Source: an uncultured Sphingorhabdus sp.
GTDB lineage: Bacteria; Pseudomonadota; Alphaproteobacteria; Sphingomonadales; Sphingomonadaceae
Direction: 5' to 3'
Length of the DNA: 64,000 bases
NCBI GenBank assembly: GCA_947501885.1
Contig: CANMXN010000001.1
Coordinates: forward strand, 1 to 64,000
This document shows positions 18,021 to 24,797 of the stretch, piece by piece. Both the position numbers and the translations under genes were made by a program. The number at the start of each line of letters is the position of its first letter. The stretch's first letter is position 1. The notes beneath the pieces are model-generated. The model saw only the letters and a list, made by a program, of their open reading frames with translations. It was not told the origin of the DNA and searched no databases.

Positions 18021-19422
18021 TTGCTGTAAAAATTGGTTCTGCAGTCATGCTGTTGGGACCAGCTTCGGTGATCTGAACATCGATCATATCGCCAATAGAG
18101 AGGTTAGGGGCCATCACATGCGCAGATGTTAGCCAAGGTGTTTTGCCAACCAATTGACCTTCTAATTTGCCTTGACGTTCTAGTAATAGCCTTGTTTTTC
18201 TTCCCAGCATGTCCTTGTTAAAATCAAATTGATGCTCATTTAGTAATGCTTGGAGGCGCTGTAATCGCTCACTCATTACATCTTCTGTTATGTGATTGTC
18301 CATATCTGCCGCAGGTGTACCAGGACGCGAACTATATTTGAAAGAGAAAGCTTGTGAGTAGCGTACCTGTCTAACGATATCGAGTGTGTCTTCAAAATCA
18401 GCATCGCTTTCACCTGGGAAACCAACGATAAAATCACCCGATAGTGCAATATCAGGACGCACTTTACGAACTTTTTCCAATATTTCTAAATAGCTTTCAC
18501 GGCTATGGCTGCGGTTCATAGCTTTTAATATGCGTGTGGAACCCGATTGTACGGGCAAGTGCAAATAAGGCATGAGGCTCTCTACATCACCATGGGCATT
18601 AATCAAACCTTCGGTCATGTCATTGGGGTGACTTGTGGTATATCTGATACGCTCTAAACCATCTAATTTATCAAGCGCACGGATAAGGCCATCAAGTCCT
18701 TGCCTATTGCCTTTTTCGTCCTCGCCATACCATGCATTCACATTTTGACCGAGTAGGGTAATCTCTTTTACGCCGCCATCGATTAAGGCTCTGGCTTCAT
18801 CTATCAACGCAGACCAAGGACGTGAAATTTCAGCACCGCGCGTATAGGGAACTACGCAATATGTACAAAATTTATCGCATCCTTCTTGTACTGTTAAAAA
18901 AGCCGATGGCCGAGGTTGTTTGCTGCGACGGGGCAGGATATCAAATTTGCTGTTCGCTGGCATATCAGTATCGATTGCTCGTTTGCCTTGGCGCGCGCTT
19001 TCAATCATTTCGGGCAGCCGATGATAGGCTTGTGGGCCAACGACAATATCAACACTAGGCGCTCTACGGCCTATTTCACGGCCCTCGGCTTGCGCAACGC
19101 ATCCTGCTACTGTGATCATGGGTTTGCTGCCATCACTGCGGCGCAGGCGACCAATGTCACTATATACTTTTTCTGCTGCTTTTTCACGTATATGACAGGT
19201 ATTGAGTACGACAATATCGGCATTATCTTTTGATGCGGCCTCGCTCATACCTTGGTCTTTGAACATCTCTGATATGCGTTCACCATCATAGACATTCATT
19301 TGGCAACCAAAAGACTTCACATGATAAGTTTTGGGTGTTTCATGATGTTGTCTTGCTTTTTGGTTCTGCACGTTAAGCTTTTGGGCTTTTATGTTAGCTG
19401 TTTCAGTCTTAGAATCGGTCAT
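18001..19422 (-). CDS. miaB: tRNA-2-methylthio-N6-dimethylallyladenosine synthase MiaB
   Basis: This 473-residue radical-SAM methylthiotransferase adds the 2-methylthio group to i6A37 of tRNAs. The N-terminal UPF0004 domain carries the auxiliary cluster cysteines C40, C76 and C108. The radical-SAM CxxxCxxC motif is C182, C186, C189 (GCDKFCTYC). A TRAM domain lies at the C-terminus. An N-terminal extension of about 30 polar residues precedes the conserved KSFGCQMN and is not part of the core. It overlaps plsC upstream (TAATG) and phoH downstream, indicating a tightly coupled operon. Confidence 0.95.
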   Translation of the reverse strand: MTDSKTETANIKAQKLNVQNQKARQHHETPKTYHVKSFGCQMNVYDGERISEMFKDQGMSEAASKDNADIVVLNTCHIREKAAEKVYSDIGRLRRSDGSKPMITVAGCVAQAEGREIGRRAPSVDIVVGPQAYHRLPEMIESARQGKRAIDTDMPANSKFDILPRRSKQPRPSAFLTVQEGCDKFCTYCVVPYTRGAEISRPWSALIDEARALIDGGVKEITLLGQNVNAWYGEDEKGNRQGLDGLIRALDKLDGLERIRYTTSHPNDMTEGLINAHGDVESLMPYLHLPVQSGSTRILKAMNRSHSRESYLEILEKVRKVRPDIALSGDFIVGFPGESDADFEDTLDIVRQVRYSQAFSFKYSSRPGTPAADMDNHITEDVMSERLQRLQALLNEHQFDFNKDMLGRKTRLLLERQGKLEGQLVGKTPWLTSAHVMAPNLSIGDMIDVQITEAGPNSMTAEPIFTANDTSHG

Positions 19423-20279
19423 TAAGGCGCTATAGTGCTATCTACTCGCTTGCGCCAGCTATCAATATGATCATTGCCATTGGGTAATATTTTATTTTCC
19501 ATTGCCTCCAGAATGCGCAGGCGGCATTCGGCGGCAATCGCTTTGCGACCATTATAATCTCTAGGATCAAAAGGATCTAAGAAATTGACGGTTACTTTAA
19601 AGCTTTTTAGACCTGTAAATATACGCCAAGCATTATCTGGCGCTGGTTCATCACCAACCCAAGCAATCTCTTTCGCCTGATCGCCATAATCGATATAAAT
19701 GGGTTGTACCAATACGCCAGGCGGTGGCGGTTCTAATGTGGCCAATAGGGGTGACTTAAAGGGCAATAACTCCGAACCATCGGTGGTCGTACCTTCGGGG
19801 AATATTGTGACGGCCCAGCTTTCCTCTAGCGCTGTGCGAACACGGTTTATCTGATTGGCAATGGCCAAACGGTTTTCTCGTGAAACAAATATTGTGTTGT
19901 TAAGCCTGCATAACCAGCCGATTAAAGGCCATGACTCAATACCATCTTGAGCGACAAAGGCAGCGCCGCTTCTGCCGCCTAATACAGGTATATCTAGCCA
20001 TGATATATGGTTTGATACATAGAAAACATCGCGTTTTAAAGCGGTTCCTTTTTTATGGACACGTGCGCCAACCCATAAAGCCGTTGCGCGCAAGAATAGG
20101 CGTGGCCAAGGGTTTGAAAGTCTAAAAGCTCGCCATACATAATATAATGGTACGCAAATACATAATAATATTACTAGAGTTGTCACACGCAAAACAAATA
20201 ATATTTTGCCAAATAAGCTGGCTTTATAATTCAGAAAATATTCTGAACCATCACTCGCTTTTGTCGATTGCGACTCCAT
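19422..20279 (-). CDS. plsC: 1-acyl-glycerol-3-phosphate acyltransferase (PlsC family)
   Basis: This 285-residue protein has an N-terminal transmembrane helix (about residues 25-50) and the PlsC motifs H-x4-D (H91, D96 in NHISWLD) and FPEGTT (160-165). It acylates lysophosphatidic acid in phospholipid synthesis at the inner membrane. Its start lies inside the fur gene (29-bp overlap) and its TAA shares a base with the miaB ATG. The C-terminal part has a TAT-like ending without domains I recognise. Other lyso-lipid acyltransferases (for example ornithine-lipid OlsA) share these motifs, so the exact acceptor is not certain. Confidence 0.85.
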   Translation of the reverse strand: MESQSTKASDGSEYFLNYKASLFGKILFVLRVTTLVILLCICVPLYYVWRAFRLSNPWPRLFLRATALWVGARVHKKGTALKRDVFYVSNHISWLDIPVLGGRSGAAFVAQDGIESWPLIGWLCRLNNTIFVSRENRLAIANQINRVRTALEESWAVTIFPEGTTTDGSELLPFKSPLLATLEPPPPGVLVQPIYIDYGDQAKEIAWVGDEPAPDNAWRIFTGLKSFKVTVNFLDPFDPRDYNGRKAIAAECRLRILEAMENKILPNGNDHIDSWRKRVDSTIAP

Positions 20280-20673
20280 ATAGCTCCATCCTATGATCTA
20301 CTAAGCGATACCCTAATTTTTTGGCAATCTCTTTTTGCAATGCTTCTAATTCAGGATCAACAAACTCGACAACTTTGCCTGTTTCGACGTCTATTAAATG
20401 ATCATGATGAGCTTCTGGCGCTGCTTCATAGCGAGCTCTGCCGTCGCCAAAGTCATGGCGATCTAATATACCCGCTTCCTCAAAGAGCCGAACGGTTCGA
20501 TATACAGTTGCGATAGAGATTTTCGGATCAATGGCAGATGATCGTTGATATAATACATCGACATCAGGGTGATCATCAGAATCTGATATAACACGCGCTA
20601 TTACACGGCGCTGCTCCGTAATACGCAAACCACGTTCAGCACATAGTGCTTCTACATCAATTTTGGTTTCCAT
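20251..20673 (-). CDS. fur: Fur family metal-responsive repressor
   Basis: This protein of 140 residues has the Fur winged helix (about 10-85, LRITEQRRVIARVI and SIATVYRTVRLFEEAG) and a dimerisation/metal domain with HHDHLI. The CxxC pairs of E. coli Fur are missing (LIDVETG replaces LICVDCG), as in alphaproteobacterial Fur/Mur proteins, several of which sense manganese or haem-linked iron status. The frame is open to a TTG at 20691, but a GGAGG Shine-Dalgarno sits just upstream of two consecutive ATGs; the second (20673) has the proper spacing and is used here. The gene overlaps plsC, so metal status and the downstream operon may be co-transcribed. Confidence 0.88.
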   Translation of the reverse strand: METKIDVEALCAERGLRITEQRRVIARVISDSDDHPDVDVLYQRSSAIDPKISIATVYRTVRLFEEAGILDRHDFGDGRARYEAAPEAHHDHLIDVETGKVVEFVDPELEALQKEIAKKLGYRLVDHRMELYGVAIDKSE

Positions 20674-20724
20674 CATGCCTCCGAAAATCAATTACCTACA
20701 CTCTAGACATATAGGTTGATTCGT

Positions 20725-20756
20725 CAATAAAAAGGGACGCTCAAGCTGAGCATCCC
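20725..20756 (-). terminator. Rho-independent terminator after mucR
   Basis: On the minus strand, stem GGGATGCTCA / TGAGCGTCCC (10 bp with one G-T wobble, 3-nt loop, 20734-20756) is followed by TTTTTATTG. It is 34 bp downstream of the mucR stop and before the fur operon, so fur is likely to have its own promoter. Confidence 0.88.
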
Positions 20757-20790
20757 TGATTAGAAATATTTTTAATGAAAGGAAATTGGT

Positions 20791-21219
20791 TTATTTCTTT
20801 TTCTTATTCTTGCTACCAGGCTTTCTGCCTAATCCAATTTTCTTAGCCAATTCTCTACGCTTAATAGCATAGGACGGAGCCACCATTGGATAATCTGATG
20901 CTAGTCCCCATTTTGCGCGATAATCTTCTGGTGTCATGCCATAATGTGTCATTAAGTGACGTTTGAGCATTTTTAATTTTTTACCATCTTCCAAACAGAT
21001 GATATAATCATTTTTGATGGAGGCACGTATAGAAACTGCTGGTTCTGGTGCTGCTTGTTGTTTTACGCCTTCAGAGAGGCCTGTCAATGTTCCATGAACA
21101 TTAGCTATTAATGACGATAAATCATTAACGGCTACACTATTGTTGCTAACATGTGCTGCAACAATATCTGCTGTAAGTGCCATTAATGCATCGGACTGAA
21201 GATTACTTTCTTCTAACAT
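20791..21219 (-). CDS. mucR: MucR/Ros family zinc-finger regulator
   Basis: This protein of 142 residues belongs to the Ros/MucR family. The conserved C-terminal half has the finger ICLEDGKKLKMLKRHLMTHYGM (Cys, Asp, His, His), then TPEDYRAKWGL, DYPMVAPSY and a basic GLGRKPGSKNKKKK tail. The N-terminal region mediates oligomerisation in known MucR proteins, which act as H-NS-like silencers on AT-rich DNA and control envelope, exopolysaccharide and cell-cycle genes. The frame opens at 21279, but ATG 21219 has an AAGGAT site about 11 nt upstream and gives the usual family start. A perfect 20-bp AT-rich palindrome about 110 bp upstream is an autoregulation candidate. Confidence 0.92.
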   Translation of the reverse strand: MLEESNLQSDALMALTADIVAAHVSNNSVAVNDLSSLIANVHGTLTGLSEGVKQQAAPEPAVSIRASIKNDYIICLEDGKKLKMLKRHLMTHYGMTPEDYRAKWGLASDYPMVAPSYAIKRRELAKKIGLGRKPGSKNKKKK

Positions 21220-21325
21220 TTTACTATCCTTATTTGGTTGCGACCTGAGATAAAATATAGCGATATTTGTACCGTCCATATTATAGTTACTTATTAATCT
21301 TATTATGTTTAAAGATCAATCCAAT

Positions 21326-21345
21326 ATTGTAAAATATTTTACAAT
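21326..21345. promoter_or_regulatory. Perfect 20-bp palindrome upstream of mucR
   Basis: Half-site ATTGTAAAAT is followed directly by its exact reverse complement ATTTTACAAT. It lies about 107-126 bp upstream of the mucR start and 59 bp downstream of the end of rimI's coding region on the same strand (rimI is read next, from 21880 to 21404). No T-run makes it a typical terminator. MucR proteins autoregulate through AT-rich sites, so it is a candidate operator. Confidence 0.5.
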
Positions 21346-21403
21346 TACTGATATTTCGATTTTATATGCTTGTTAGGATATATAGTTACCTTAGATTAAG
21401 GAC

Positions 21404-21880
21404 TTATAATGTTATTCTTTTTGTAATGGCGTTATAATATTTGCCAGATAATCCCTTATAATATTTTTCACGTATACCTATTTGTTCAAACCCAAATTCT
21501 TTATAAAATAGGGCCGCTACATTATTTTCACGCATCTCTAAAAATATATGTATCCTAGCGTTTTTTACAGCATCACTAATAATATATTGCATTAAGGCAC
21601 TGGCAACACCGATACGGCGCTTGTCGGGTTCTATCGCTAGCATCAACAATTCTTCATCTTCGCAAATACCGCGTGTAAACGCAAAACCGTAAACTTCATC
21701 CTTATCTTCGGCTATAATAAGCTGTGTGTAGGGTAATGATAACATGGATATACATTGGGCGCCGTTCCATGCTTCACCATATTCAGGATCAAATGCTCTC
21801 TCCATGATGGGCATTATTGAGGCTATATCTTGGCCATAGCCTTGGCGGATGATAATATTTTTGGCTAAGGATTGTTTCAT
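21404..21880 (-). CDS. rimI: Ribosomal protein alanine N-acetyltransferase RimI
   Basis: This 158-residue GNAT acetyltransferase has the acetyl-CoA-binding signature RRIGVASALM (about residues 92-101) and the typical RimI features LLMLAIEPDKR and FLEMRENNVAALFYKEFGF. RimI acetylates the N-terminus of ribosomal protein S18. It follows tsaB by 7 bp, the arrangement widely seen in bacteria where rimI and the threonylcarbamoyladenosine genes are linked. The family is certain. Specificity for S18 is inferred from synteny and the ENN-A-A-x-x-x-Y-x-x-x-GF motif. Confidence 0.88.
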   Translation of the reverse strand: MKQSLAKNIIIRQGYGQDIASIMPIMERAFDPEYGEAWNGAQCISMLSLPYTQLIIAEDKDEVYGFAFTRGICEDEELLMLAIEPDKRRIGVASALMQYIISDAVKNARIHIFLEMRENNVAALFYKEFGFEQIGIREKYYKGLSGKYYNAITKRITL

Positions 21881-21887
21881 AATAGGA

Positions 21888-22511
21888 TTATGATGTTATT
21901 TGAGCATCTGGTGGTCTGACATATAAAGGACTGACAACAAGCTTTTTATACGGCAGTAAATCATGAAATAGGCGCGTGTCGGGCGTATTAATATTTATAT
22001 ATTTGCTTTCATTATCAATATTATTCGCTTGATCACCTGCTTTATACGGTGCTTTGCAATTGAGGAGACATTGTTCAGGCGTCAGTGATGCTATTATACT
22101 GTTTTCATTACCATTTCTATCGAAAGATTGCATATAATATTGGCCATGACCACCTGTCATGATGATATCTACGGCTATTCGAGTCTCTCGTTCATCGACA
22201 TTTTTAATCTGTTTTAATGCTTGGGCCGCAATGAGCTGCATTGTGGAATAACCATGACATGGTATGGACCAAGCAAGACCCAAGGCACGTGCCGCTGAAA
22301 TGCCAATTCTAATACCTGTAAAGCTGCCTGGTCCTATATTCACATATATTTGATTGGGTATTTTTTCACCTAGCACATTAGCGACTTCTGGGATTAATAT
22401 TTCGGCATGGCCACGACCAATAAATTCATGATATGATGATATGAGCTTATCATCGTCAAATAAGGCAATCGAGCAAGTAGCCGTTGATGTATCAATGATA
22501 AGGTCGAGCAT
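21888..22511 (-). CDS. tsaB: tRNA threonylcarbamoyladenosine synthesis protein TsaB
   Basis: This 207-residue protein has the ASKHA fold of the TsaB/TsaD family. It opens with LIIDTSTATCSIALF and has the conserved GRGHAEILIP and NIGPGSFTGIRIGISAARALGLA segments. TsaB is a non-catalytic scaffold that pairs with TsaD and TsaE to make t6A37 in ANN-decoding tRNAs. It is in a leftward run rutE-like/tsaB/rimI with gaps of 7 bp, so probably one transcript. Confidence 0.93.
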   Translation of the reverse strand: MLDLIIDTSTATCSIALFDDDKLISSYHEFIGRGHAEILIPEVANVLGEKIPNQIYVNIGPGSFTGIRIGISAARALGLAWSIPCHGYSTMQLIAAQALKQIKNVDERETRIAVDIIMTGGHGQYYMQSFDRNGNENSIIASLTPEQCLLNCKAPYKAGDQANNIDNESKYININTPDTRLFHDLLPYKKLVVSPLYVRPPDAQITS

Positions 22512-22518
22512 TTTGATG

Positions 22519-23115
22519 CTATATTATGGAATTGAAGCGATCAAAAGATGGTCTTGGGCTACGATCAAATATGCTCTTATTATCGCCATAACCTAATGTT
22601 GATATGAAATTAGATTTGATATTTGTGCCTTTGAAAAAGGCCTGATCCACAGCTTCATTATCAAAACCAGACATAGGACCCGTATCTAATCCTATCGCGC
22701 GGGCTGCCATTATGAAATATGCGCCTTGTAAGCTGCTGTTACGAAAAGCTGTGGCTGCCGCAAGTTCAGGTGCGTCTTTGAACCAACTGCGCGCATCATC
22801 ATGCGGGAAAAGATCGGGCAATTGCTCGTAAAACTCCATATCCATGCCAATGATTACACTCACGGGTGCATTTAATATTTTATCACCATTAGATGGCATG
22901 GTAAGAGCAGCGAGTTTTTCTCTGCTAGCATCGCTATGACACCAGACCATACGTGCTGGTAGGCAATTGGCAGAGGTTGGGCCATATTTCATTAGCTCCC
23001 AGACCTTATCCATTTGCTCAGCAGTAACATCGCGGTCTAAATAACCATTATAGCTACGTGCATTTGCAAATAATTGATCGAGTGATTTTTGGTCTAATGG
23101 TTTTTTTTCGGTCAT
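22519..23115 (-). CDS. rutE: Nitroreductase family, RutE/HadB-like malonic semialdehyde reductase
   Basis: This 198-residue flavoprotein matches the RutE/HadB branch of the nitroreductase superfamily, with FANARSYNGYLDR, the YGPTSANCLPARMVW segment at the FMN site, and the C-terminal STLGYGD motif. RutE reduces malonic semialdehyde to 3-hydroxypropionate in uracil catabolism. No other rut gene is present, so a general quinone or aldehyde reductase role is possible. The gene is 7 bp upstream of tsaB and may simply be co-transcribed. A poly-K/P N-terminus (TEKKPLDQK) precedes the domain. Confidence 0.8.
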   Translation of the reverse strand: MTEKKPLDQKSLDQLFANARSYNGYLDRDVTAEQMDKVWELMKYGPTSANCLPARMVWCHSDASREKLAALTMPSNGDKILNAPVSVIIGMDMEFYEQLPDLFPHDDARSWFKDAPELAAATAFRNSSLQGAYFIMAARAIGLDTGPMSGFDNEAVDQAFFKGTNIKSNFISTLGYGDNKSIFDRSPRPSFDRFNSII

Positions 23116-23194
23116 TTTATTCTCTTTATCAGTAAAGTAATGAGAGGTTAGTTTTGTACAATGTTGAGCTATGCTAATTTAGACTGTCATAATA

Positions 23195-23773
23195 TCAGTA
23201 AGCGCGAACTTCACTCACCTCTGGTACATAATGTTTTAGCAATTGTTCTATGCCTTGTTTCAAGGTTGCTGATGAAGAAGGGCAACCCGCACAAGCTCCT
23301 TGCAGTTGCAGTGTTACAATCCCGCGACTAAAACCCTTATATTTTATATCACCGCCGTCGTTAGCTACCGCAGGGCGCACACGTGTTTCGATCAATTCTT
23401 TAATTTGATCAACAATATCGGCGTCTGCAGGGTCGTCAAGCGGGAATTCTTCATCTTCTGCCGGAACATTGATGCCTGCCGCACTGCCGCCTACAAATAG
23501 AGGTATTTCACCAACAAAATGGTCGAGCAAAATAGTCAGTACATCTGGCTTTAAATCATTCCAATCAACCGTTGGAGCCGCGGTGACCGAGATAAAGTCG
23601 CTGCCAAAAAACACACCAATTATATCGCCCAAGTCAAATAATGCCGTGGCAAGTGGCGATATTTCTGCATCTTCAGGGTTAGCAAAATCGCGTGTACCAT
23701 CGGACATGATGATGCGGCCAGGCAAGAATTTTAATGTTGCGGGGTTTGGGGTTTTTTCAGTTTCTATTAACAT
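23195..23773 (-). CDS. NfuA/NifU-like Fe-S cluster carrier
   Basis: This protein of 192 residues has an N-terminal Nfu_N domain (opening MLIETEKTPNPATLKFLPG) and a C-terminal NifU domain with the cluster-binding motif CAGC (GACAGCPSSSATLKQGIE). Such proteins carry [4Fe-4S] clusters to apo-enzymes; here likely clients include MiaB. The frame is open to 23881, but the extra 36 residues are unlike the family, and the ATG at 23773 begins exactly at the conserved start with an AGGAAG site just upstream. Divergent from the SDR gene with about 130 bp between starts. Confidence 0.9.
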   Translation of the reverse strand: MLIETEKTPNPATLKFLPGRIIMSDGTRDFANPEDAEISPLATALFDLGDIIGVFFGSDFISVTAAPTVDWNDLKPDVLTILLDHFVGEIPLFVGGSAAGINVPAEDEEFPLDDPADADIVDQIKELIETRVRPAVANDGGDIKYKGFSRGIVTLQLQGACAGCPSSSATLKQGIEQLLKHYVPEVSEVRAY

Positions 23774-23902
23774 GCTTCCTATTTGGGGAAAGTGATAGAC
23801 TATCGCAAGGGTTAAACTGATAATTATATCGTTAATGAGGCTTCTATATTTGACTTTGAGAGCGCTATGCCTCTTTATCATTTTGATTGAGGAGAATATT
23901 TT

Positions 23903-24709
23903 ATGAGTACGGCATGGATAACAGGGGCATCTTCGGGTATAGGTGAAGCGCTAGCAAAAGCGCATCTTGCATCAGGAGGCCATTGCATATTATCAGGCCG
24001 TAATGTGGCACAATTAGAGCGAGTGGTTAGTGAGACTGGCGCTGATAGCCGCGCTATGATCTTGCCATTCGATATTGGCGATATTGATGTGTTACCTGAA
24101 TATGTGAACCAAGCCATAGGCTTTACAGGAGCAATTGATATTCTGGTTAATAATGCAGGTATATCGCAGCGTTCTTTGGCTAAAAATACGCAATTCTCGG
24201 TTTATGATGAGGTCATCAAAATTGATCTATTGGCGCCTATTGCATTGACGCAATTGATGCTTGATCATTTTTTATCTCGAAAAACGGGTGCTATTGTTAT
24301 GATCTCGAGCGTTGCAGGAAAAATTGGTGTGCCGATGCGCACCGCATATTGCGCGGCTAAACATGGGTTGATTGGCTATACTGATGCTTTACGCAGTGAA
24401 TTAGCAGGGCAGGGCGTTCAAGTTCTAACCGTTGCGCCTGGTTCTGTGCGCACCAATGTCTCGCGTAATGCGGTTACGGCAGATGGTAGCCCGCGAGGCA
24501 AGAGCGATAAAGCCATCGACGAGGGCTTAGAACCTGCATTTGTTGCGCAAGAAATATGGACAGCTTTGGCTGCTGGCAAAAGAGAGATTATTTTGGCGCA
24601 AGGTATGGAAGCGGAACTACCTCAATTAAAGGCCGCTGACCCTGATAAATTATTTGACATGGTAGAGGCAATGGTAGCCTCTGGTTATGTTGAAAAAATG
24701 GACGATTAA
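23903..24709 (+). CDS. Short-chain dehydrogenase/reductase
   Basis: This 268-residue classical SDR has the nucleotide-binding TGASSGIGEAL motif at residues 6-16, NNAG in the middle, a catalytic Ser in MISSVAG, and the Y-x3-K pair in AYCAAKHG. The SSGIG glycine motif and size point to NAD(P)H-dependent oxidoreduction. It resembles the DHRS7/YqjQ-like subgroup (APGSVRTNVSRNAV), but the substrate is not identifiable. The coding end runs 88 bp into the upstream part of the M16 open frame, before the true M16 start. Confidence 0.87.
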   Translation: MSTAWITGASSGIGEALAKAHLASGGHCILSGRNVAQLERVVSETGADSRAMILPFDIGDIDVLPEYVNQAIGFTGAIDILVNNAGISQRSLAKNTQFSVYDEVIKIDLLAPIALTQLMLDHFLSRKTGAIVMISSVAGKIGVPMRTAYCAAKHGLIGYTDALRSELAGQGVQVLTVAPGSVRTNVSRNAVTADGSPRGKSDKAIDEGLEPAFVAQEIWTALAAGKREIILAQGMEAELPQLKAADPDKLFDMVEAMVASGYVEKMDD

Positions 24710-24797
24710 GTTATTTAAGATAGTATATTTTAATATATTTATCATCGCTATGCGTTATTCAGCTTGCAGCAAGCTAGCTTGCGTTTATGGTGAATTT

